The notes beneath the pieces were generated by a model. That model searched no databases and was not told the DNA's origin. It saw only the letters and a list, made by a program, of their open reading frames with translations. Below are positions 51,839 through 60,299 of a stretch of DNA of 64,000 bases, one piece after another. The first letter of the stretch is position 1, and each line of letters begins with the position of its first letter. The position numbers were made by a program, and so were the translations under genes. Source of the DNA: Alkalicoccobacillus murimartini (GTDB taxonomy: Bacteria > Bacillota > Bacilli > Bacillales > Bacillaceae_D); assembly GCF_030813245.1 (NCBI RefSeq), contig NZ_JAUSUA010000002.1:434001-498000 (forward strand), in the 5' to 3' direction.

Positions 51839-52762
51839 ATGGCAAATCAGGGCAAACCCTTGATTGTAGAGAATGTAAGTAAGAGTTTGGGTGGGAATAA
51901 GATTATTAAGAACATGTCCTTTTCTGTTGAGGCAGGGAAGATTTATGGGTTTCTTGGGCCAAATGGGTCGGGTAAAACGACGACGATTCGTATGATTGTC
52001 AGTTTAATTAGTATGGATGAGGGTGATGTGAAGATTGGCGGCTATAGTATTCGTACTGAGCGTGAGCAGGCCCTTTCACAAATTGGCGCCATTGTAGAGA
52101 ATCCAGATTTGTATGATTTTATGAGCGGACGTAAGAACTTAATTCATTTCTCAAGGATGAGCAGAAAGAAGTTGGCTCCTGGACGATTGGATGAGGTCAT
52201 TAAAATGGTTGAGCTTGACCACGCAATTGATAAAAAGGTCAAAATGTATTCTCTTGGGATGAAGCAGCGTCTTGGGATTGCATTATCGATTCTGCATGAG
52301 CCAAGTGTTCTGATTCTGGATGAACCGACAAATGGTCTTGATCCAAAAGGGATTCGTGAATTACGAACGTATTTAAAAAATCTTGCTCGTGAGGCGAATG
52401 TGGCCATTCTTGTATCTTCACACTTGTTGTCAGAGATTGAACTCATGTGTGACCGCGCCATCGTTATTAAAGAGGGTCAAGTCATTAATGAATTAGCGGT
52501 GAGTGATCTTGAGCAGGGTGATGATAAAGAGGTAGCTGCGCTATTTGGGGTAACGAACCCTGAAAAAGCGGAAGAATATCTCGCTCAATATGGTACGGTG
52601 CGAAAAGAGGAGAAATACTTAGTTCTTGAAGGAACAACGATTGAACAAGTCCCTTCCATTGTTACTGGACTTGTTAAGCAGGAGATCGGTATTTTTCACG
52701 TTTCTTACAAGAAGTCGCTTGAGGATACGTATCATTCTTTAACTGAAAAGGAAGTGATGTAG
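51839..52762 (+). CDS. ABC transporter ATP-binding protein (ABC-2 type, YxlF/BcrA-like)
   Basis: The 307-residue ATPase has Walker A (GPNGSGKTT), signature YSLGMKQRLGIALS, Walker B (VLILDEPTNGLD) and a C-terminal extension of about 80 residues as in drug/bacteriocin exporters. It is followed without gap by its permease (TAG then ATG). GAGGAG precedes the start. Substrate is not readable. Confidence 0.9.
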   Translation: MANQGKPLIVENVSKSLGGNKIIKNMSFSVEAGKIYGFLGPNGSGKTTTIRMIVSLISMDEGDVKIGGYSIRTEREQALSQIGAIVENPDLYDFMSGRKNLIHFSRMSRKKLAPGRLDEVIKMVELDHAIDKKVKMYSLGMKQRLGIALSILHEPSVLILDEPTNGLDPKGIRELRTYLKNLAREANVAILVSSHLLSEIELMCDRAIVIKEGQVINELAVSDLEQGDDKEVAALFGVTNPEKAEEYLAQYGTVRKEEKYLVLEGTTIEQVPSIVTGLVKQEIGIFHVSYKKSLEDTYHSLTEKEVM

Positions 52763-53563
52763 ATGTTTCTCTCATTGTTACAAAATGAATGGATCAAAAC
52801 ATATTACCGCAATAAATTTATGGTATTTAGTATCATTATTTTTAGCCTTTTGCTATTTGGAGTAGGAGCCACTTTATTTTTTGAGAACTACGATTTTGGA
52901 GAAAATGCTGTACCCGTCGATCCAGTTGGGTCTCTGGGCTTTGCCTTAGGTGCGTTGAACAGTATGTCCGTGTTTGTGCTTGTGTTTAGTGTGGTCATCA
53001 TCATTTCAAGCATTGTTGGAGAGTATAAAAGTGGTACAATGAAACAACTTTTAATTCGCCCGATCTCAAGAACTCAGGTTTTACTTTCCAAATGGGTGGT
53101 TGCATTTATCGTTAGCTTAGGGATGTTTGTTGCGATCGCAGCGATCGGTCTACTACTTGGTGCCATTTTCTTTTCCTTTGACACATCGGTTATTGAAGCG
53201 ATCTCTACGCTCGGTTTATGGATTCTATACAATATGCCTGCACTATTCTTTTATCAGGCGTTTGCTTTATGCTTAGCCGTATTGACTAGGAGCTCTGCAC
53301 TTTCCCTGTCATCCGTTATCGTCCTTTATTTTGTCGGTAATATTGTTTTTATGTTCCTTTTAGAATTTGACTGGTCAAGATTCATTATCTTAGCTAATCT
53401 TAGTCTTCAGGATTATAGTTCAAATGTACATCTTCAGGTTGCAGGTGGTCCTTTGCTAGAAGGAATGACTCTTGGATTCTCGCTAACCATGATTGCGATT
53501 TATTCGTTTGTGCTTCTCCTTGTGCCCCATATTATTTTTAAAAAGAGAGATGTACTCTCATAA
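52763..53563 (+). CDS. ABC-2 type permease
   Basis: The 266-residue protein has six hydrophobic segments and the ABC-2 layout, with EYKSGTMKQLLIRPISRTQV between the second and third segments, where the ATPase docks. It pairs with the upstream ATPase, whose stop directly precedes its start. Confidence 0.85.
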   Translation: MFLSLLQNEWIKTYYRNKFMVFSIIIFSLLLFGVGATLFFENYDFGENAVPVDPVGSLGFALGALNSMSVFVLVFSVVIIISSIVGEYKSGTMKQLLIRPISRTQVLLSKWVVAFIVSLGMFVAIAAIGLLLGAIFFSFDTSVIEAISTLGLWILYNMPALFFYQAFALCLAVLTRSSALSLSSVIVLYFVGNIVFMFLLEFDWSRFIILANLSLQDYSSNVHLQVAGGPLLEGMTLGFSLTMIAIYSFVLLLVPHIIFKKRDVLS

Positions 53564-53605
53564 AGTTCTTATGATGAAACAGAACGCAGAAAGGATGGCT
53601 GCTCA

Positions 53606-53995
53606 ATGACAATTGAGTTTGACCCGTCGAAGCCCATTTACAGGCAAATAGCGGAATACTATTATCAGCAAATAAGCAACGGAGAACTCCGCCCTGGGGA
53701 TAAACTTCCTTCTGTTAGGGAGACAGCCCAATCCCTGAGAGTGAATCCTAATACCGCCTCTAGATCGTACCTAGAGATGGATCGTGACGGAGTAACCTTC
53801 ACCAAACGTGGTCAAGGCACTTTTGTCACAGAGGATGAACAGGTTGTGAAAGACCTCAAGGTGAGACTAGCTAAATCTCATATTGAAGAGCTAATCGAGT
53901 TTTTATACAAACTTGGTTTTACGAATCAGCAGATCAAGGACCAAGTTGATTCGCTATTAGAGGAGCAGGATGGTGAAACCAATGCAGAAAATTGA
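53606..53995 (+). CDS. GntR-family regulator, YtrA type
   Basis: The 129-residue protein has the GntR winged helix (LRPGDKLPSVRETAQSLRVN, then PNTASRSYLEMDRDG) and a short helical C-terminus without a ligand domain, as in YtrA regulators of ABC transporters that respond to cell-envelope antibiotics. It overlaps the next ATPase gene by 26 nt and so is in one operon with the second ABC module and perhaps the first. Confidence 0.9.
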   Translation: MTIEFDPSKPIYRQIAEYYYQQISNGELRPGDKLPSVRETAQSLRVNPNTASRSYLEMDRDGVTFTKRGQGTFVTEDEQVVKDLKVRLAKSHIEELIEFLYKLGFTNQQIKDQVDSLLEEQDGETNAEN

Positions 53996-54680
53996 ACTAC
54001 AAAACCTCTCTAAATCTTACGGGAATAAGGACGTACTAACGAATCTGAACCTTACATTGGAAGGCAATAGAATCTACGGGATCATCGGTGAAAACGGCAC
54101 AGGTAAATCAACCTTGCTCCGCCTGATCAGTGGACTCGCAAGACCCACCCGTGGATCAATTACCGTCAATGGTCAGACCACGGCAGAGGGACGAAGAAAT
54201 CAAATCGCCTACTTATCTGATCAGGAATTTCTTGATGGATTCTCAACCTTGGGCTATCAAATTCAATTTCACGAAAAGATGATCCCTGGTTTTCAAACGA
54301 ACCGAGTCTTTGAAATGCTTGAAACCATCAAGCTACCTGTGGATAGGAAAGTGAAAAATCTATCAAAGGGTCACAGAAATTTATTCAACCTAGTTCTCAC
54401 ACTTGCTAACCCAGCACCCATTCTGATTTTAGACGAGCCGTTATCAGGCATTGATACGAATAAAAAAGAAGACCTCATTCAGCTATTATCTTCTTTTACG
54501 CTGGATGAGAAACGCTTAATTTTATTTGCTACACATGAGTATGACGAAATTGAATTTTTAATCGATGGGTTACTGATCATTCGAGGGGCTGAGGTCGCTT
54601 ATTTCACTGAAGACTTAGAAGAAATGCGGATAGAGCACGGCAAAACCATTCAACAGATTTTTCAGGAGGTAAACCAATGA
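53970..54680 (+). CDS. ABC transporter ATP-binding protein (YtrB-like)
   Basis: The 236-residue ATPase has Walker A (GENGTGKST), the short signature LSKGHRNLFNLVL and Walker B (ILILDEPLSGID). LSKGHRN replaces the usual LSGGQ, as is common in YtrB/EcsA-type proteins. The start is inside the regulator gene; the GTG one codon further is an equal alternative. It works with the following permease. Confidence 0.88.
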   Translation: MVKPMQKIELQNLSKSYGNKDVLTNLNLTLEGNRIYGIIGENGTGKSTLLRLISGLARPTRGSITVNGQTTAEGRRNQIAYLSDQEFLDGFSTLGYQIQFHEKMIPGFQTNRVFEMLETIKLPVDRKVKNLSKGHRNLFNLVLTLANPAPILILDEPLSGIDTNKKEDLIQLLSSFTLDEKRLILFATHEYDEIEFLIDGLLIIRGAEVAYFTEDLEEMRIEHGKTIQQIFQEVNQ

Positions 54681-55474
54681 CCTCTTTTCTCACATTATTA
54701 AAAAGAGACCTTAGACTACAATTGCCACTGATGATGATCTTTTCAACAACCATGCTTGTCGTGGCCGCTCTCTTTACGATTCTAGCCATTCGCCTGAATA
54801 GTAACTTTTATTATGGTATCATCCTGATCTTTTTCTTTCTGTTTTTCTTTATCCTTTTTGCCTTACCAATCAATTCGATCTGGAAGGAATGGCGCATGAA
54901 AACAGCAGCTCATTGGCTCATGCTGCCTTCATCAGTGCACGCGAAGATCTGGAGCAAGCTCCTTTCCATTATCATCTGGGTTCTTTTTCTTTTCGTGCTA
55001 GCTATTCTACTATGGGCTGCAACTGCCTTAATTGGACAGACGGATCTGCACAACGTATCATTTGAGCTTCTTGGCATGCTCTTTAATTTAGGTCTGCTGA
55101 CGCTTATCCCTTACGCACTTTATACGATCATCTCAGGCTCCCTCCCTGTTTTTCTCGGCGTCATCATGCTGAAAGGCGAAGGTGGCTGGAAAGGATCTCT
55201 TTACGCAGGTTTACTTGTAGCTTTCTATATCATTTTTATGCCATGGGTTACTGTAGCTGAGACATTTTCCTTTCTACGAATCGGACCCATTTATTTTGAT
55301 CCAACTCCATTCCAGGAGACCACAACCATTGGTAACGCAGAATTCACCTTTGGTATGATAAACAATGGAACAGATCCTTATACGTATGTAAGCTTCCTTA
55401 TTCTAGAGTTTCTTTTATTCTGCCTCATGTACTTTATATGCTGGTGGTACCTTGCAAGAAAAGTTGAAATTTGA
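54677..55474 (+). CDS. ABC transporter membrane protein of the GntR-linked module
   Basis: The 265-residue protein has about six hydrophobic segments and no enzymatic motif. Its ATG overlaps the ATPase stop by 4 nt and follows AGGAGG. Low similarity to known permeases is usual for YtrC/D-type proteins. With the YtrA-type regulator it probably forms an envelope-stress response exporter. Confidence 0.75.
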   Translation: MTSFLTLLKRDLRLQLPLMMIFSTTMLVVAALFTILAIRLNSNFYYGIILIFFFLFFFILFALPINSIWKEWRMKTAAHWLMLPSSVHAKIWSKLLSIIIWVLFLFVLAILLWAATALIGQTDLHNVSFELLGMLFNLGLLTLIPYALYTIISGSLPVFLGVIMLKGEGGWKGSLYAGLLVAFYIIFMPWVTVAETFSFLRIGPIYFDPTPFQETTTIGNAEFTFGMINNGTDPYTYVSFLILEFLLFCLMYFICWWYLARKVEI

Positions 55475-55550
55475 TAGTGGAAGAAGGCTGCCTGTGTGGT
55501 GGTCTTTTTTTTGTGGTTTTGGGTTTGGAGGTTGGACGGTATTCAGCTCT

Positions 55551-55660
55551 TTTTGCTGATTTCCTGCTTCCTTTGCTGATATCTGCTTCTCTTTACTGAT
55601 TCTCTCCTCTATTTTCTGATATCTGCTCCTCTTTACTAATTCTCTGCTCTCTTTACCGAT
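55551..55660. repeat. Phased intergenic array, TTTGCTGAT core, exact 20-bp period
   Basis: TTTGCTGAT, TTTGCTGAT, TTTACTGAT, TTTTCTGAT, TTTACTAAT and TTTACCGAT follow each other at exactly 20-bp steps (their GAT or AAT at 55558, 55578, 55598, 55618, 55638, 55658). Spacers are pyrimidine-rich and partly alike (ATCTGCTTCTC, TCTCTCCTCTA). It lies between two convergent genes. Confidence 0.8.
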
Positions 55661-55727
55661 CCCCAACCCTCCTCTCCTCGTTCCCCCATCCCAAAATCCC
55701 CAAAAATAAAAGACCAACGCCTAAGCG

Positions 55728-56072
55728 TTAGTCTTCTACTCCTTTCATCAGGTCGACGATGTGGTACCAGGTTTCGAGGTTGAATACGTCGAAGGCATCT
55801 CCGCCTCCGATGGTTCCGTAGCCTACCATCATGCCTAGGAAAAGCGAGGCCCCGATGAGAGTAAGGATAATATATAAACGCAGCCAAATAGGCAGGATTC
55901 GGATCCGCCCTTTTTTCTTTCTTGGTTCCCTCTCCGCTTTTTGTGCAGCTTTTTCTTCCATTTTTGCTTGACGAATTTCTGCTCGCATTAAGGGTTTGGC
56001 TTTGGTTTCTTCTTTTCCTTTACCAGAAGCAGGTGATGATTTCTTCTGATTATTAGGTTGTTTCTTGTTCAT
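55728..56072 (-). CDS. EpuA-like membrane protein (annotated in relatives as RNA polymerase subunit beta-like)
   Basis: The 114-residue protein has a long Lys/Glu-rich cytoplasmic N-terminus (about 1-72) and one membrane segment followed by GYGTIGGGDAFDVFNLETWY, the conserved block of the EpuA domain found behind flhO/flhP or mbl in Bacillales. The ATG at 56072 has GGAGAGAG upstream; it is preferred to codons inside flhP. The function is unknown, and the RNA polymerase name used in databases is probably a misnomer. Confidence 0.8.
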   Translation of the reverse strand: MNKKQPNNQKKSSPASGKGKEETKAKPLMRAEIRQAKMEEKAAQKAEREPRKKKGRIRILPIWLRLYIILTLIGASLFLGMMVGYGTIGGGDAFDVFNLETWYHIVDLMKGVED

Positions 56073-56103
56073 GTATCTCTCTCCAGTCGAGCAACAGTTG
56101 AGA

Positions 56104-56916
56104 TCAGCGACGGATACCGTTAATGATGCCTGACATTTCATCAGCCATGGATAAAGAGCGAGCATTAAACTGATATTGACGTTGAGTCAGAATCAAATCG
56201 CTCATTTCTTTTGCCATATCGACGTTTGATCCTTCAAGTGCCCCTTGCTGAATCCATTGGTCAGAGCCAGCCAGTATTTGCGTACGATTGTCTCCTTGTG
56301 GCATGAGAAAATCTGTATGCCCTGCGGCTTCAAGTAGCTGAGGTTTCGCTACTTCAACCAGAGCCATCTGTCCAACAACTGCCACTGTTCCATCCTGAAG
56401 CTGTGCTTCAAGCTGTCCATTCGCTGTCATTTGAAGGGATTCGAAGGTATAAGGAACCGTCATTCGTTCACCATTGTCATCTAATAGGTAAAAGCCATTC
56501 TCATTTGCAATAACCAACTCTTGATCGTTCGTCGGATTTTCTGTTAAAAAGAAAGCTCCTTCACGAGTCAACCTTGTTTCCGATGCTCCGTTATCGTTTC
56601 TTTCCACTTGAAAGAAATGATAGCCGTTTGTCAGCGCAAAATCAAGTGTTCTCCCTGTTTGCATCGCAATGCCTGGTTCATTAGATAGACGTGTTTGGGC
56701 AATTTTTGCTCCTGATCCAACACGTAGGCCAGGAGGGGTTAATCTGTTGCCCTCCGTTGGTTGGTTATTATATTGTTGGCTCAAGAGGTCTGAGAAGGAT
56801 ACATCTCTTTTTTTGAAGCCTGTTGTTTCACTGTTGGCGACGTTATGAGAGATGGTATCTAGCTTACTTTGTAGCTGACCCATAGTCACTGAAGCGATAT
56901 TGGATGAAATATTCAT
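56104..56916 (-). CDS. flhP: Flagellar hook-basal body protein FlhP
   Basis: The FlgG-like rod protein has the N-terminal motif DTISHNVANSETTGFKKRDV and the C-terminal SNVDMAKEMSDLILTQRQYQ. These ends assemble into the rod as coiled coils. 270 residues is normal. The ATG at 56916 is 6 nt after AGGAGA. It follows flhO by 27 nt. Confidence 0.92.
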   Translation of the reverse strand: MNISSNIASVTMGQLQSKLDTISHNVANSETTGFKKRDVSFSDLLSQQYNNQPTEGNRLTPPGLRVGSGAKIAQTRLSNEPGIAMQTGRTLDFALTNGYHFFQVERNDNGASETRLTREGAFFLTENPTNDQELVIANENGFYLLDDNGERMTVPYTFESLQMTANGQLEAQLQDGTVAVVGQMALVEVAKPQLLEAAGHTDFLMPQGDNRTQILAGSDQWIQQGALEGSNVDMAKEMSDLILTQRQYQFNARSLSMADEMSGIINGIRR

Positions 56917-56943
56917 AAACAATCTCCTTTAAGCGGCTTGTTA

Positions 56944-57744
56944 TTAACCAATTCTTCCTACTTCATTCACAGCCTTGTCCAAACTCTGGTCATAAGCCTG
57001 TAAGACTTTTTGATTGGCTTCAAACGAGCGCATGGCACTCATCATGTCCGTCATCGTCTGGTTACTGTCTACATTTGATTGCTCTACAAAGCGCTGTTTG
57101 ATCTGATAATCAAACGCTGAAGCAGGTAGTTCTTCTTCAGAACGAAGTAAGCCACTGCCTTCTTTCACTAACGCTTGAGCATCCTCTGCATACGCAATCC
57201 CCAGCTGACCTAAGTTGGCACCAGCAGAGCTTGTGACTACACCTTCATCATTCACTAGAAACTGTTCATCTTCTACTTGGATAGTCGCACCAGCTGTATT
57301 CAATACAGGATGACCTTCTGTTGTAACAAGCTGCCCTGAATCACTAACAGCAAACTGACCATTTCTCGTATAACGAACGGATCCATCATCTTCTTGTACC
57401 GAGAAAAATAACATCGGACGTTCTCCATTTTCTCCTTCAGGTAAAACGCCATCAAGAAGAGCAAAGTCTGTTCCATTACCCGTTTCTAGAATGGCTCCCT
57501 GTCTGAAGTTAGGCGTTGCTTCCTGCATATACGTTCCCGTAGAGAGGCTTCCGATCTGATAAGAGTTTCCACCAATCGAGTTCGCATTTCTTGCCTGTAG
57601 CAACATTTCTGGAAACGAGCGAATGCTCGCTTGATCCGCCTTATAGCCTGGTGTACTGGCGTTAGCCATATTATTAGTCAGCATTTCCTGTCGTTGTTGC
57701 TGTGTCAGCATACCTGCTGCTGCGCCATATAAACCTCGTAGCAT
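56944..57744 (-). CDS. flhO: Flagellar hook-basal body protein FlhO
   Basis: The protein has MLRGLYGAAAGMLTQQQRQE, NNMANASTPGYKAD and the C-terminal SNVDSNQTMTDMMSAMRSFE, typical of FlgF/FlgG-like rod proteins. In B. subtilis flhO and flhP encode distal rod parts and lie directly behind mbl, as here. AGGAGAG precedes the start. Confidence 0.93.
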   Translation of the reverse strand: MLRGLYGAAAGMLTQQQRQEMLTNNMANASTPGYKADQASIRSFPEMLLQARNANSIGGNSYQIGSLSTGTYMQEATPNFRQGAILETGNGTDFALLDGVLPEGENGERPMLFFSVQEDDGSVRYTRNGQFAVSDSGQLVTTEGHPVLNTAGATIQVEDEQFLVNDEGVVTSSAGANLGQLGIAYAEDAQALVKEGSGLLRSEEELPASAFDYQIKQRFVEQSNVDSNQTMTDMMSAMRSFEANQKVLQAYDQSLDKAVNEVGRIG

Positions 57745-57762
57745 TTGATCTCTCCTTTTGGG

Positions 57763-58767
57763 TTACACGCGTGCTCGTTTCTTTGACATCTTATCTAAAT
57801 TCTCAAGAATCATACCTGTTCCTTTTGCTACACAATGCATTGGGTCCTCTGCGACAAGAACGGGTACTTTCAGTTCTTCTGCTAACAACTGATCGATCCC
57901 ATGAAGCAAGGCTCCCCCACCTGTTAAGATGACACCACGGTCAATAATATCCGCAGACAGCTCTGGTGGTGTTTTCTCAAGGACTTCTCTCGCAGCCTGC
58001 ACAATATAAGCAGCAGACTCAATTAACGCTCCTTGGATCTCTTCTGTACGAACTGTGATGGTTCTTGGAAGTCCACTTACAAGATCACGTCCGCGGATAT
58101 CCAATTCCTCTTGACGTCCCCCTGGAAATACTGTTGCCACTGTTTTTTTGATGTTCTCAGCTGTACGTACGCCAATTAACAGCTTGTACTGCTTCTTGAT
58201 ATACGTAAGAATCTCTGCATCAAAACGATCACCAGCAACCTTAATTGAAGAGGCGGTGACGATATCACCCATGGAAAGAACAGCAACATCTGTTGTTCCA
58301 CCGCCTATATCAATAACCATATTTCCACTTGGCTGGAAGATATCCATGCCTGCACCAATGGCTGCCACCTTAGGCTCTTCTTCCAGATAGACATCCTTAC
58401 CACCGCTTTTTTCAGCTGCTTGACGGATGGCCTTTTGCTCAACAGATGTAATATTTGTTGGGCAGCAGATTAAGATACGAGGCTTACTAAACATGCTTCT
58501 CACCTTAATCTTATCCAGAAAATGCTTAAGCATAGATTCCGTTAAATCAAAATCAGCTATGACTCCATCCTGCATTGGGCGCAAAGCAACAATATTTCCA
58601 GGAGTACGTCCTACCATCCGATATGCTTCCTCACCAACTGCAAGCACACGCTTTGTGGATGTTTCCATTGCCACAACAGATGGCTCATCTAGGACAATTC
58701 CACTTCCCTTAACAAAAATAAGTACATTCGCTGTTCCTAAATCAATTCCAATATCTCGACCAAACAT
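57763..58767 (-). CDS. mbl: MreB-like cell shape protein Mbl
   Basis: The 334-residue actin homologue directs lateral wall synthesis. GIDLGTANVLIF (phosphate 1), VIDIGGGTTDVAVLS (phosphate 2), and ILTGGGALLHGID (adenosine) are complete. Neighbours flhO and spoIIID identify it as Mbl and not MreB or MreBH. GGGAGG precedes the ATG. Confidence 0.94.
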   Translation of the reverse strand: MFGRDIGIDLGTANVLIFVKGSGIVLDEPSVVAMETSTKRVLAVGEEAYRMVGRTPGNIVALRPMQDGVIADFDLTESMLKHFLDKIKVRSMFSKPRILICCPTNITSVEQKAIRQAAEKSGGKDVYLEEEPKVAAIGAGMDIFQPSGNMVIDIGGGTTDVAVLSMGDIVTASSIKVAGDRFDAEILTYIKKQYKLLIGVRTAENIKKTVATVFPGGRQEELDIRGRDLVSGLPRTITVRTEEIQGALIESAAYIVQAAREVLEKTPPELSADIIDRGVILTGGGALLHGIDQLLAEELKVPVLVAEDPMHCVAKGTGMILENLDKMSKKRARV

Positions 58768-58990
58768 GATTCGTTCCTCCCTGTTATTCGAACATTATGT
58801 CATCATTTACAATTTTTAAAGGCTATTGTCTCTTCGTACCACATGGACTGAGTCACCCTTTACAAAATTGCAATCATGCATAATGACGGGGGCGGTCCTC
58901 AAATTGTGCTCGAGTCTAGATTGACAGGCCTATATACCTAATTGTAGATTTTATCATAATATGCTCTCTCAGGGATGATTTTAGCGAAAT

Positions 58991-59278
58991 TTATTGACGA
59001 GATTTTACAATTAGATGGTCCGAAACATCTACGGACTTCCGATATTTAACTTTTGTCGCTTCCCCACCCCGTAAATGGCGAATCGATTTGTGGTATTCAA
59101 GAATATCCTTCACTTCATTTGCCAGTTCCGCATTAATTTCGGGCAGACGCTCCGTGAGGTCCTTGTGTACAGTACTTTTTGAGACTCCAAACTCCTTGGC
59201 AATCGTTCTCACCGTTTTTCGAGTCTCAACAATGTACCTGCCTATCTTGATGGTTCGCTCTTTGATGTAATCATGCAC
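58991..59278 (-). CDS. spoIIID: Sporulation transcription factor SpoIIID
   Basis: The 95-residue mother-cell regulator has VHDYIKERTIKIGRYIVETR, the helix-turn-helix RTIAKEFGVSKSTVHKDLTE and EVKDILEYHKSIRHLRGGEA, almost as in B. subtilis. The GTG at 59278 has GGAGG 8 nt upstream and gives the known N-terminus; longer starts are not coding-like. It lies before mbl as in Bacillus. The gap to mbl (58768-58990) carries only regulatory sequence. Confidence 0.95.
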   Translation of the reverse strand: MHDYIKERTIKIGRYIVETRKTVRTIAKEFGVSKSTVHKDLTERLPEINAELANEVKDILEYHKSIRHLRGGEATKVKYRKSVDVSDHLIVKSRQ

Positions 59279-59418
59279 ACGACTCGCCTCCCTAATTCTG
59301 TGTTGGTGATTGGTACAGTTTATTAGGGAGTTTATATAGATATACCACCTTATTATAAGGACGAGCGCGGTTTTCCAGCATATTAGCCTGTCCAAGCACT
59401 ATATACCAGTATCAGGTA

Positions 59419-59733
59419 CTAACTTATGGACTTAAGACCAATTACAGATACTAAAATTAAACCAATAAAAAATAATCGCTTCGGATCACGAGATTCCCCG
59501 TAAAAAATCATCCCAACTATCGCTCCACCAAAAGCCCCAATCCCGGTCCACACCGCATACACAGTGCCCATCGGTAACGAATTCATGGCATAAGACAGAA
59601 GGATGAAGCTAGAAGCAAACCCTGCAATTAGACCTATATATGGACCCGGACCTTTTTTCGTGCGCAACTGATTCATCATCGTCACACCAAATAATTCACA
59701 AAATCCAGCAAAAATCACACTCATCCACGCCAT
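59419..59733 (-). CDS. Small multidrug resistance protein, guanidinium exporter subunit
   Basis: The 104-residue protein has four membrane helices and the central Glu13 (GFCELFGV) needed for proton exchange, with MGTVYAVWTGIGAFGG typical of the SugE/Gdx branch. It starts 1 nt after the stop of its partner. The two unequal subunits with a guanidine riboswitch in front indicate a heterodimeric guanidinium/proton antiporter. Confidence 0.9.
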   Translation of the reverse strand: MAWMSVIFAGFCELFGVTMMNQLRTKKGPGPYIGLIAGFASSFILLSYAMNSLPMGTVYAVWTGIGAFGGAIVGMIFYGESRDPKRLFFIGLILVSVIGLKSIS

Positions 59734-59734
59734 A

Positions 59735-60070
59735 TTAGCTCACACCCTCTGTATCGGACTCTTTCGTGACCATCTTTAGACCCACAACCCCAATTAATAA
59801 CGTAATAATAAACACAAGCTTAGCAGCAGGTAACGCCTGACCTAACACTAACGTATCCACCGCTACAGAGCCCACCGTACCAAGCCCCACAAACACCGCA
59901 TACGCCGTCGCAACCGGCAGCTGCTTCGTTGCTTGCAGCAACAAAATAAAACTCACCACAATCGCAACACCCGTACCTCCCCACTCAAGCACAGTTGAGG
60001 CCTGATTCAACCCAATCACCCAACACACCTCAAACACCGCAGCAACAATCAATAAAGCCCAATTCCTCAT
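59735..60070 (-). CDS. Small multidrug resistance protein, guanidinium exporter partner subunit
   Basis: The 111-residue protein has four helices and the conserved Glu14 (AAVFEVCWVIGLNQ), with VATAYAVFVGLGTVGS in helix 3. The ATG at 60070 follows GGAGAG; an upstream in-frame extension falls in the riboswitch and is not coding. It is the first gene behind the guanidine-I riboswitch. Confidence 0.9.
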   Translation of the reverse strand: MRNWALLIVAAVFEVCWVIGLNQASTVLEWGGTGVAIVVSFILLLQATKQLPVATAYAVFVGLGTVGSVAVDTLVLGQALPAAKLVFIITLLIGVVGLKMVTKESDTEGVS

Positions 60071-60095
60071 CTCTTTCTCTCCTCTCTCCACACAC

Positions 60096-60238
60096 AGAAA
60101 AGCCCGGAAGAATTCCGCACATCCCATGTGCAAAATATCTCCCGGGCTTTTATCCCTCCGTGTCACAGCCAATAAGACCGCGCGCTCCCTCTCGGACCAG
60201 ACCAACCATAAAAAAACGACTGCGGAACCCTAGGGAAC
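60096..60238 (-). promoter_or_regulatory. Guanidine-I (ykkC) riboswitch with terminator
   Basis: The minus strand contains the ykkC hallmarks in order: CTAGGGTTCCG, GGTCTGGTCCGAGAG, ACACGGAGGGATAAAAGCC and CCGGGAGA. The AAAAGCCCGG strand pairs with CCGGGCTTTT (60100-60106 region) to give the terminator, as in known ykkC switches where guanidinium binding prevents termination. It controls the exporter pair. Confidence 0.92.
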
Positions 60239-60299
60239 TTTATATGAAGTGAGTATAACGTATATGGGGTGGGGAATCAATTTTTTTGGGTGGGGGGTG

